Shown in pieces: positions 1-6,138 of a DNA stretch of 10,120 nt (the first letter of the stretch is position 1; every line of letters begins with the position of its first letter). The position numbers and the translations under genes were made by a program. Location of the stretch: the NCBI GenBank assembly GCA_004335635.1, contig QAXH01002995.1, forward strand, positions 1 through 10,120. The letters run 5' to 3'. The stretch comes from Chloromonas sp. AAM2. Taxonomy: Eukaryota; Chlorophyta; Chlorophyceae; Chlamydomonadales; Chlamydomonadaceae. The notes under the pieces are model-generated. The model saw only the letters and a program-made list of their open reading frames with translations, was not told where the DNA came from and did not search any database.

Positions 1-57
1 ACGCCTGCCCACACATGCAACGCCTGCCCACACATGCAACGCCTGCCCACACATGCA
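1..57. repeat. 19-bp tandem repeat, 3 perfect units, open at the left edge
   Basis: Three exact copies of ACGCCTGCCCACACATGCA stand at 1-19, 20-38 and 39-57, and a partial fourth (ACGCCT) follows. The array probably extends beyond the window. It lies upstream of the first recognised exon, either in an intron or in the 5' region of the esterase gene. Confidence 0.95.
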
Positions 58-368
58 ACGCCTATTCACTCGTCCTTAAACAATATGCTTGCACGCTGCA
101 ATCGTTTAGCTGCCACTAGGATTTCACAGCCTGCAGATACCATGCATGGTGGCTGGCCTTGACTTGCGCATGCCTGCTACACTGGTCTGATGGATGCGTT
201 CATTCCAAACGTTGCCCCAATCATGCCATCATGATGATCATGGGCTGTAAAACTTTTCAAAATTTTAGCCACCACCAGTCGCTTCATGTGTGCGATTGGG
301 ATAGCAGCAGCAGCAGCATACATGTGCAAACGCATGGGTTGTTCAGCATGCGCGCCACGTGGCTGCAG
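58..368. other. Non-coding stretch upstream of the first recognised exon
   Basis: Probably the intron before 369. It includes an (AGC)5 run at 303-317 and a polypyrimidine-poor acceptor at 364-368. I looked here for the missing N-terminal half of the CBM25 module and saw no convincing exon; a reading HWSDG near 180-195 is too weak to call. Confidence 0.5.
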
Positions 369-422
369 GCCCACGTGTCTATGGAAGGACGAGCACACGG
401 ACTGGTGGGGAGGGCAGTTCAC
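369..422 (+). CDS. Exon 1 visible: CBM25 core with WW motif
   Basis: The reading W-K-D-E-H-T-D-W-W-G-G-Q-F ends at TTC AC|GTGAGT (phase 2). Joined to the T at 933 it gives Thr, followed directly by VPEGA, exactly as CBM25 modules read. The upstream boundary TGCAG|G at 368/369 is the nearest acceptor, but TTCAG|C at 346/347 would also stay open in this frame, so the left edge is uncertain. The earlier half of the module was not found between 1 and 368. Confidence 0.65.
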
Positions 423-3400
423 GTGAGTAACGGACTGCAACCGCCCAACTGCTAATCGTACTGTACCGACCCTATTAATGGGACTGCTAATCCCAACCTG
501 TCTGTTTAGCCTTGCCTGCCTGCTCCTGCCCCCCCACACACAACTGCTATTTGCCCTGCCTCCATCTTGGATATGTGCAGTCAGCATCACGATTGCGTCA
601 TCACGATCTGCATCCTCCTTCTACCATCACAATCTGCCATCACAATCTGCCATCACAATCTGCCATCACAATCTGCCATCACAATCTGCCAGCACAATCT
701 ACCAGCACAATCTACCAGCACAATCTGCCATCACAATCTGCATCCTTCCTCTCCCTGAATCTCCGAAACAGATAGAGCGTTGTTGCAAAAAAAAGATGGA
801 GTTTTTGCTTCCATCTGTTGCCTCAGAGTTTTTGCATTGGCCAGCGGTTGCATCAGCGCCAGAGGGCAAAGAGGGCAAAGAGGGCAAAGATCACAACCAG
901 TTGCTGACTGGATTCTGCTCATGCGTGTCCAGTGTGCCTGAGGGCGCGTTGGAGATGAACCTAGCCTTCACCGATGGGAGAGATGTGTGGGACGCAAATG
1001 GAGGATTTAATGTGAGTGGACAAGGGTGTGTTGAATGTGTGCATTTGTGTGCGTCAGGGGCGCCTTTTCACGCTGTAAGATTCACGCTGTAAGACGAGCT
1101 AAAATTTCAGCGCAAAAGAACCCAAAAAGAAGCTCGGTGTGAACAGGTCAAGGTCAGGTCAAGCACGTGTGTCTGTCTGCCAGTCTGATTGCTGCATCCG
1201 GGTTTTACATGTGTTCCAGACTGTTGTGTTTCAGTGTTTCTTCACCTTGGGCATCTGCTGTGCCATTCCACTCTCTCTTGTTTAGTCCTCGCATCTGCCG
1301 GACTGCAGCACTCACAGATGGCCGTCTGTGTTCTATCACGTGCTGCCATATGTGGGTATATTCGTGAATCCCGTGCTGCAGTACTCCCAGATGGTAATGA
1401 GTGCGGGCATGCCGGCGGGTGTGGGCGTGGCAAGGCCCCGAGCCGTGGCCAGTGCCCAGGCCTTACCGCACGGGGCCGGCACCATGCACATTCTTGACCT
1501 AGCCAAGCGGGAGAGGAGCGACCCTGGGTGGAGCAAGCAGGGCCGGTGGACAGATGAGAAGCTCGTGAGAGTCTGGACGCCTCCCGGATGGTCACTGGAG
1601 AAGTGAGTGACGATCATTATATCTAGATTGGTGATTGGATGAGTGAGTTGAGGTTGAGGTTGAGAAAAAGTTGAAGTTGAGGAATTGCATGGCTAGTGGA
1701 CAAGTGGGATGGCTGGTCACTGGAGTGAAATGTGATCACCTGGCTTTGGGCAAGTCTGCGTATAGTAGTACTATTGCTGATGATGATCACTTTTGTGTAA
1801 GTATAACGTAAGGCTTGGCACCTAACCAGTCCGAGCACATGCTGTACGTTGTGCAGGCCTCCCCCTGGCGGTTGGCCTGTACTCTATTTGAGCGACGGGC
1901 AGAACAAGTTTGAGGACTTCCTGGCACACCAGGTATTACGCTGGAGGTTACAATGGTATTCACAGCATGTCCCACAGTATCAGCTTCACGGAACACGCAA
2001 CAATCACACCTTCAGCTACAGCTACGTTTGCCCTCCACCTTCCTCTTTATGCTCACACACTGGTGACCAGCCTGTTGCAACAGAATGCCAATATATTTTA
2101 CATGTATCTAACAAGTGTCTCACGCAGCACGTGCTCCTATTGCTGATCTCTTCACTGTGTTTCAGGGCGTTGCATGGCGCGTTGGCTACCAGTCATCTGA
2201 CCTGGTTACCAGCGGCACCCTGCCTCCCTTTCTGGTGGTGGGCATTGACAGCGCAGGGCCCATGCGCAGCTTGAACTACCTGCCTTACGCACCAGGTAAG
2301 CAAAGGAAATAACACTTGAAAATACTGAAGGACACAACGCCTTACCTTGAGAACATGCGTATGTGCGTTGTGCGTGTGTGTGCGTGTGTGTGCGTGTGCG
2401 TGCGTGCGTGCGTGCGTACACGTGTGTGTGTACACGTGTGTGTGTACACGTGTGAGAGTGTGGTATCTGTGGGACCCCTTCAGTGACTGCTTGGTCTGTT
2501 CATGGGTCGTCAAGAATTGGTGTCATGCCTCATGCCAGGGTATTTGCTATTTGTTTGCAACTGGCGCCGGCCTGGCGTCGGCCTGGCGCTCAAGCTGGCA
2601 AAACTGGTGCTGGCCGGCCTGGCGGCCGGCCAGCCCAAACTGGCGTGCCATAAGTAATTCGCACAGTCAAACAATGGCTTCTTCTGCTGCTCCTGGCGCA
2701 GTGCTAGCTCCTGGGTCTGATGCAGGGAAAGCTGCTGTGGTGCGAGTGGTAGCTGGAATGGGCTATCTGCTTCATGCGACTCCATGTGTTGCGTGTGGCT
2801 GGATGTCTCCACATGCCTAGGCAGAGTCCTGGCTCTGAAGTTGCAGAATCCAAACAGACGCCCTGTGCCATTGCTGCACGGATTGCACCACAGCCGGCCT
2901 GTGGCCAGGTCTCATGCATACTCAATGAGCCAGCTCTTCTGAACCCGACGGTTTGGGTCATGCTGTTGCTGCCATTTTGCGGTTGTGAGCTGCGCGCTTT
3001 GACTGCGGCTCGCTGAGCACAACACCTGCCGACGTTGTGCCCGCTGGTGCGATATGGGACGCTGCAGGCGTTTGGGGCTGTGCGGCTGTTGCAGGGGTGC
3101 CCCGGAAGTTTGAACCTCGGCGTGCCACCAAACTACAGCAGACGCGTGGAAGCATTTGGTCTAGCTGCTATCAGTATGGTGCCTGGGGTGGTAGTAGCTT
3201 GGGGTCTAGTTGCAGGGTTTGAATGTGTGTCAGGTATGGCAATGATTTCCAGCGCATTACTCGTAGGACCAGACATGGTGCAACATGGTAAAGCTAGGCT
3301 ACAGCGCTGGCGTCGAAAGGCCGAGAACAAGTCCTTTTGAAAAAAGTGCACGATTCAGTGTACGGCTTGTTGGTGGGCGCCGCGGACTGTGGTCGCACAT

Positions 3401-6138
3401 GTGACAGGCACCTGCCCAGAAGCAAGGTGCGGCCAGTGCAGACTGCGGCCATGCAGACTGTGGCAAACTGCAGCAGACACTGGCGCGCTTGGAGAATAGA
3501 CTGGCGTCCGACTGGCGGCAACAACCGGCCAAACTGGCTCCCGGCTGGCGCGCAAGGCCCGCTTCGCGGGCCTTCAGCGCCATGGCGCCGAACTCTCAAA
3601 GTCTGGCCGGCGCCAGAAACTAGCGCTGATGGCAGTTAACAAATACCCTGCCTCATGCAACTGCCAGGCATCTACCAGGCATCCACCATGCATTTGCTGG
3701 TTGACTGTTAAGTGATCAGCATCACTACACCGCAGCCTGTGGTGGTGCAGACCAAACGTCATAGGACTTCGATGCAATTGACTGAGTTGAAACCGTGTGT
3801 CTGAGCTGCAGGGTCTGGTGTGGGCGGTTTCCGAGGTGACGCGGAGCGGTGGCCCGGGGGCGGCGTGTCGTCTTACATGAAACGTGTGACCGAGGTGAGC
3901 ACCACACAAGTCACACACTGAATTAAAGATCACACACTCAGATCACAGATCACACATGCCACACACACGCCACACACACGCCACACACAGATCAAGGTTA
4001 CAACCTGACGAACGCTCTCTGTCAAAAATGTGCACTCATGCGTGTTCATGACATCAGAACGGCGTGCGCTCATTAAGGCGACAAACTGTAAGGGGTCAAG
4101 CAGTGGCTTGAGTGCTTTGCTTCAACCCTCGGATGCCCCACATGGCGGTAACCGCTCTACCACGTCATGCTTCTACCAACGCACATTTCTACGCTTGTGC
4201 GTGTTCAGGAGATCATGCCGCTTGTGCAGCAGCGGTTTGGCGCCGCCTCCGACCCCGCCCTCGTGACCTTTGGGGGCGGCTCCTTCGGGGGCGTGTGTGC
4301 GCTGTACGCAGCCATGCACTACCCACACCTGTTCGGAGGGTAAGTGTAAAACGTCTACATTCACGGCCAGTAGCCTCTGAGTTACTACATTACAGTGAAG
4401 GCAAGGGTCAAGAGAAACGGGGAGTCAGCTTACAGCTCAAAGTAGACTGACCACCTGCAGTCAGGCAAACACGGTAATAGTGTGCGCCAGGCAAAAAGGT
4501 TGTTGTTCTGCAAATCAGGGAAAATAGGTGTTTATAAGAACGATGTAGTGATGAATGTACTGTAATTATAACAATAACAACAATAGTAATAATGCTAAAA
4601 AATAACATTGCGACTCTCATGATGTACTGCTATACCTGGCAAACGTAGACAAGAGTAATTCGTTGTCAGGCAAACATCATGTTATGCAGGCTCCATCATA
4701 TCGAGGAGACCAATGCCGTTGTGTTCGCAGCATTCTCGCCGAGTCCCCCTCCCTTTGGATCGCCGAGGGACGTTTCCTTGCCGACATGGCCGCGCACCAG
4801 GGCGCGCTGCCCGCCCGCATCTTCCTGGGCTGCGGCACCAAGGAATACTCGGCCACCAGGGACCACGAGCGGCTGGACGTGGACACGCTGCTGCTGCACT
4901 ACTGCTCGGAGGCTGCCAGGATACTGGACGAGAAGGGATGCAGACCGGGGCAGGTGGGTGGGGAGTGGCGGTTTCTGATTGGTTGGTTGGTTGGTTGGAT
5001 GCTTGTTCCTTTGTTTGTTGTTGTTTGTGTTGTTGTCTTTGTACATCCGTGTCGATGCGCGCAATGCGCATAAGGGATGTGTCCCACAACTCAGGGACAA
5101 AAAAAACTCATAGTCAATCAATATGAGTCATAAAGCGAAAAGTCATAATAATGCAGGAGCCTGGCAGTCAGTGGCAGGCCAAGCTATATCTTCCAAGACA
5201 CCACCTGAAATGCGCCCAGGCGTCAACACAGCCTCCCACCAGCAAGGCCAACACGGCCGGCTGGGGTTCCACCGCATGCATTTGCCGGGCGGGTATGCCA
5301 AGGGCCATGGCATCGGCAACTAAAGGTTGTAGTGACAATAGCCATGCATGGGGGAATAACGAGAGGAGGACCGTGCATCAACCCAGACAGCTTGCGTGTA
5401 TTGTTCGTATTGCATCTTGTTGACAGCTTACTGTACGTCCTTTGAATCAACAAAAGGAGTTGATGACGACGATGATTCAATTTTCAACACGAGGCAACTC
5501 AATCAACTTTCATCACGAGGCCCAACACAAGGCCGCGAGTGACCTTCTGGGGAACACGGGGCCTTTCTGATCCGCAGTTTGGGGTGGTAAACAGGGTTTC
5601 GGCTGCTGCAGTGAAGCCTTGCGTGGGGAATCAGCCACGGCAGTGACTCGGTTGCAGCAGACAGCGCTGGAATGGCGTGAGTGGAAATCAAAAGGTCGCT
5701 CACAGTGTGCTGGCAGTTGATTTTCAAACACAAGCCCTGATACGAGGCCGACCGGCAATCAAATTCCGAACACGAGAATTAATACGGGGCTGGCTAACAT
5801 TGAAATTCTAAACACACTTTTGAACACCAGGGGCCCAAGGTGAAACCAGCTCGTGTTGATTAAAAAGACGTACGGTATGTGAAGGATGACATGCTTCTGT
5901 TTCGCTTGTTTGTTTGTTTGTTTGTTTGCTCGCTCACTTTCTTGCTTGTGTTTTTTATCACATCATTGTATTGACAGACATGTGCGTTGGTGCTATTGCT
6001 GTCGCTGCCCAGGGTCGGTTGCGGTTCCATGTGGAGGAGGGCGCGGGCCACCACGAGGGCGCGTGGGCGTGGCGCTTCAGTGGCGCCATGGGCTTCCTGC
6101 TGTCGCACCTGTGGGAGTTCATGCCTAGGAAACAGTAG
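369..6138 (+). CDS. CBM25-type starch-binding module fused to an alpha/beta-hydrolase esterase (5'-partial, 9 exons)
   Basis: The spliced model is join(369-422, 933-1011, 1382-1602, 1857-1932, 2166-2295, 3812-3894, 4209-4339, 4731-4953, 6013-6138): 373 residues then TAG, with all eight introns GT-AG and every junction in frame. Numbering from the first whole codon (370), residues 5-45 match the C-terminal half of a CBM25/CBM53 starch-binding module (WWGGQF, VPEGALEMNLAF, DGRDVWDANGGFNY). From about residue 105 there is an esterase of the Fes/IroE/esterase-D group: RVWTPPGW, PVLYLSDGQN (Asp131), FLVVGID (about 165-171), nucleophile elbow GGSFG with Ser239, ESPSLW, GTKE (Glu296) and GAGHHE with likely catalytic His345. 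Glu296 or a nearby acid may complete the triad, but I cannot decide which. Family knowledge suggests ester hydrolysis; the binding module suggests activity at starch, probably in the plastid (inference). The N terminus and any transit peptide lie outside what can be read. Confidence 0.88.
625..741. repeat. 13-bp minisatellite, nine units
   Basis: Nine head-to-tail units of CATCACAATCTGC. Units 1-5 and 9 are identical; units 6-8 are CAGCACAATCT[AG]C variants. Degenerate precursor-like copies (CATCACGAT...) precede the array at about 586-613. It lies wholly inside intron 1. Confidence 0.96.
862..888. repeat. 9-bp tandem repeat, three units
   Basis: GAGGGCAAA occurs three times in a row, 45 bp before the splice acceptor of exon 2. 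Simple slippage repeat within the intron. Confidence 0.9.
933..1011 (+). CDS. Exon 2: C-terminal strands of the CBM25 module
   Basis: TGTCCAG|T opens the exon and AAT|GTGAGT closes it (phase 0). It encodes VPEGALEMNLAFTDG then RDVWDANGGFN, close to the family signature V-P-x-G-A-x-E-[LM]-N-[FL]-x-F-x-D-G followed by W-D-x-N-x-G-x-N-Y. The Trp and Asn residues of this block are the usual structural/ligand-side positions of CBM25 (family knowledge). Confidence 0.75.
1012..1381 (+). other. Intron 2 (370 bp), GTGAGT...TGCAG
   Basis: A phase-0 intron between the Asn and Tyr of the CBM25 signature. It includes an exact 14-bp duplication TTCACGCTGTAAGA at 1067-1080 and 1081-1094. Other AG sites (TTCAG at 1231, TGCAG at 1307, CACAG near 1317) precede the chosen acceptor, but none of these gives the expected Tyr in frame. 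Confidence 0.75.
1382..1602 (+). CDS. Exon 3: end of CBM25, linker and esterase N terminus
   Basis: CTGCAG|TAC gives the Tyr that completes the CBM signature GGFN-Y across a phase-0 junction. A 30-residue Ala/Gly/Pro/Val linker follows, then MHILDLAKRERSDPGW and LVRVWTPPGWSLE, the first strands of the esterase. It ends GAGAA|GTGAGT (phase 2). The ATG at 1391 could start a shorter, CBM-less protein of 326 residues, but the in-frame fit to exon 2 argues that it is an internal Met. Confidence 0.85.
1857..1932 (+). CDS. Exon 4: esterase strand with DGQN motif
   Basis: TGCAG|GCC opens the exon and completes the Lys codon; CACCAG|GTATTA closes it in phase 0. It encodes PPPGGWPVLYLSDGQNKF, the hallmark strand and D-G-Q-N loop of Fes/esterase-D-type hydrolases. 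In this family that loop lies beside the active site and contributes to the oxyanion region. Confidence 0.93.
2166..2295 (+). CDS. Exon 5: esterase core, VVGID strand
   Basis: TTTCAG|GGC to GCACCAG|GTAAGC (phase 1). It encodes GVAWRVGYQSSDLV, then LPPFLVVGIDSAGPMRSLNY. The pattern hydrophobic-VVGID-x-x-x-x-x-R-x-x-x-Y is typical of the second core strand and the loop following it in this esterase family. Confidence 0.93.
2356..2454. repeat. GT/TGCG-rich microsatellite with 14-bp periodic tail
   Basis: Alternating purine-pyrimidine tract: (GT)n with TGCG interruptions, then TACACGTGTGTGTG repeated exactly at 2417-2430 and 2431-2444, with a partial third copy. Such tracts can form Z-DNA (general knowledge). 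It lies in intron 5. Confidence 0.93.
2528..2535. repeat. Left copy of 8-bp target-site duplication
   Basis: CCTCATGC, identical to 3651-3658, directly abuts the left inverted repeat of the hAT-like element. Confidence 0.88.
2610..2633. repeat. Subterminal hairpin in the hAT-like element
   Basis: CTGGCCGGC and its exact complement GCCGGCCAG form a 9-bp stem with a 6-base loop, built from the same CTGGC unit that repeats along the left end. Confidence 0.8.
3554..3588. repeat. Two adjacent palindromes near the right end of the hAT-like element
   Basis: AAGGCCCGC-TTC-GCGGGCCTT (3554-3574) is a 9-bp stem with a 3-base loop. GCGCCATGGCGC (3577-3588) is a perfect 12-base palindrome. Both lie in the CTGGC-rich right subterminal zone. 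Confidence 0.85.
3651..3658. repeat. Right copy of 8-bp target-site duplication
   Basis: CCTCATGC, identical to 2528-2535, directly abuts the right inverted repeat of the hAT-like element. The lack of any mismatch suggests a fairly recent insertion. Confidence 0.88.
3812..3894 (+). CDS. Exon 6: esterase linker GGFRGDAERWPGGG
   Basis: CTGCAG|GG to ACCGAG|GTGAGC. It reads SGVGGFRGDAERWPGGG then VSSYMKRVTE, the start of the helix leading to the nucleophile elbow. It joins exon 5 across the transposon-bearing intron with a correct phase 1 junction. The protein reads smoothly, so no additional exon within 2296-3811 is needed. Confidence 0.9.
3895..4208 (+). other. Intron 6 (314 bp), GTGAGC...TTCAG, with CA-rich repeat
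   Basis: A phase-0 intron. It contains the 11-bp unit GCCACACACAC at 3958-3968 and 3969-3979, with a third near-copy at 3980-3990, preceded by GATCACA-type short repeats. No coding signal was seen. Confidence 0.85.
4209..4339 (+). CDS. Exon 7: nucleophile elbow (catalytic Ser)
   Basis: GTTCAG|GAG to GGAGG|GTAAGT (phase 2). It encodes EIMPLVQQRFG, then VTFGGGSFGGVCALYAAMHYP. The G-G-S-F-G pentapeptide is the G-x-S-x-G elbow of serine hydrolases; its Ser is residue 239 of the visible protein. The helix after it has the usual small residues. Confidence 0.95.
4340..4730 (+). other. Intron 7 (391 bp), GTAAGT...CGCAG
   Basis: A phase-2 intron. It is AT-rich in the middle (about 4500-4620) compared with its flanking exons. 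No repeats of note and no coding signal were seen. Confidence 0.85.
4731..4953 (+). CDS. Exon 8: esterase ESPSLW and acid-loop region
   Basis: TTCGCAG|C to GGGCAG|GTGGGT (phase 0). It encodes ILAESPSLWIAEGRFLADM, then ARIFLGCGTKEYSATRD and the helix DTLLLHYCSEAARIL. The G-x-G-x-x-E strand end is where the acid of the catalytic triad usually sits in this fold, so Glu296 is the best candidate, with Asp302 as an alternative. It is the longest and most GC-rich exon. Confidence 0.94.
4979..4998. repeat. (TTGG)5 microsatellite
   Basis: Five exact TTGG units in intron 8, 25 bases after the splice donor. Confidence 0.95.
5431..5875. mobile_element. TA-flanked MITE (445 bp) with 22-bp inverted repeats
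   Basis: The left end CTGTACGTCC...AATCAACA (5431-5452) matches the reverse complement of the right end (5854-5875) at 19 of 22 positions. Both ends are flanked by the dinucleotide TA (5429-5430 and 5876-5877), as in Tc1/mariner-type insertions. The interior has no coding sequence, but repeats a degenerate motif around AACACGAGGC near both ends. Superfamily assignment rests on the TA and is tentative, because two bases of duplication can occur by chance; the inverted repeat itself is well supported. Confidence 0.72.
5484..5828. repeat. Degenerate ACACGAGGC-type motif repeated inside the MITE
   Basis: Copies of roughly [AT]CACGAG(G)C occur near 5487, 5514, 5739 and 5772, each a short distance from AATCAA or TTTTCAA. 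They cluster in the two ends and spare the central ~200 bases, as subterminal transposase-binding motifs often do. Confidence 0.5.
5908..5928. repeat. (GTTT)5 microsatellite
   Basis: Five exact GTTT units plus a final G, 85 bases before the acceptor of exon 9. The run adds to the pyrimidine-rich, T-rich stretch preceding that splice site. Confidence 0.95.
6013..6138 (+). CDS. Exon 9: terminal exon with catalytic His
   Basis: GCCCAG|GGT opens the exon in phase 0. It encodes GRLRFHVEEGAGHHEGAW then RFSGAMGFLLSHLWEFMPRKQ and TAG. G-A-G-H-H-E is the family's G-x-x-H-x-E motif, so the first His of the pair (residue 345) is the likely catalytic one. The protein ends shortly after the final helix, as is normal for the family. 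Confidence 0.94.
   Translation, partial: GRLRFHVEEGAGHHEGAWAWRFSGAMGFLLSHLWEFMPRKQ

Larger units (their letters stand above)
423..932 (+). other. Intron 1 visible (510 bp), GTGAGT...TCCAG
   Basis: A phase-2 intron between two CBM25 exons. It carries a 13-bp minisatellite (625-741) and three copies of GAGGGCAAA (862-888). A long open reading frame at 478-1092 crosses it only because the 13-bp repeat happens to lack stops; its last part coincides with true exon 2 in the same frame. Confidence 0.75.
2536..3650. mobile_element. Non-autonomous hAT-like DNA transposon (1115 bp)
   Basis: The element starts CAGGGTATTTG (2536-2546) and ends CAAATACCCTG (3640-3650), a perfect 11-bp terminal inverted repeat. 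It is flanked by the perfect 8-bp direct repeat CCTCATGC at 2528-2535 and 3651-3658. An 8-bp duplication with CAGGG-type termini is characteristic of the hAT superfamily. A second inverted match, CTGGCGCCGGCC at 2561-2572 against its complement at 3605-3616, and dense CTGGC motifs near both ends resemble hAT subterminal transposase-binding repeats. I see no transposase coding sequence, so it would need an enzyme from elsewhere. It sits in intron 5 and is presumably removed by splicing. Confidence 0.88.
2296..3811 (+). other. Intron 5 (1516 bp), GTAAGC...TGCAG, carrying a transposon
   Basis: A phase-1 intron. It holds a GT-rich simple repeat and the 1115-bp hAT-like element described separately. 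Without the element and one copy of its duplication the intron would be 393 bp, similar to the introns of 314-391 bp beside it. Confidence 0.9.
4954..6012 (+). other. Intron 8 (1059 bp), GTGGGT...CCCAG, carrying a MITE
   Basis: A phase-0 intron. It holds (TTGG)5 at 4979-4998, a T/G-rich tract to about 5040, a short hairpin ACTCATA/TATGAGT (5106-5128), the TA-flanked MITE 5431-5875 and (GTTT)5 at 5908-5928. No exon is needed between exons 8 and 9, because the protein continues at the position expected for the strand leading to the catalytic His. Confidence 0.88.

Noticed and set aside
177..590. Open frame of 137 codons on the minus strand over the first exon
   Set aside because: It is antisense to the exon 369-422 and shows no family motif.
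478..1092. Open frame of 204 codons on the plus strand
   Set aside because: It is held open by the 13-bp minisatellite and only its part at 933-1011 matches a protein family. Exon 1 joins directly to 933 and gives a continuous CBM25 match, so the rest is intron.
1391..1602. ATG at 1391 as the start of the esterase
   Set aside because: It would give a tidy 326-residue protein, but the codons just before it (Tyr-Ser-Gln) complete the CBM25 signature from exon 2 across a proper splice site. It is kept only as an alternative start for a shorter isoform.
2193..2513. His/Thr/Arg-rich minus-strand frame
   Set aside because: It is a translation of the GT-rich microsatellite (THTHTH-type sequence) and antisense to exon 5.
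2774..3340. Several open frames of 60-100 codons inside the hAT-like element
   Set aside because: None shows a hAT dimerisation, DDE/RNase-H or BED zinc-finger motif, so they are treated as chance frames in a non-autonomous element.
3958..3990. Regular short repeats considered as a CRISPR-like array
   Set aside because: The units are 11 bases and directly adjacent without spacers, so this is a simple microsatellite in a eukaryotic intron.
4682..5121. Two long minus-strand frames opposite exon 8
   Set aside because: They are GC-rich shadows of the true exon 8 and run into the TTGG and TTG repeats, producing NQPTNQ-type sequence.
4679..5126. Alternative plus-strand frames over exon 8
   Set aside because: Only the frame giving AESPSLWIAEGRF matches the esterase family and joins both neighbouring exons in phase.
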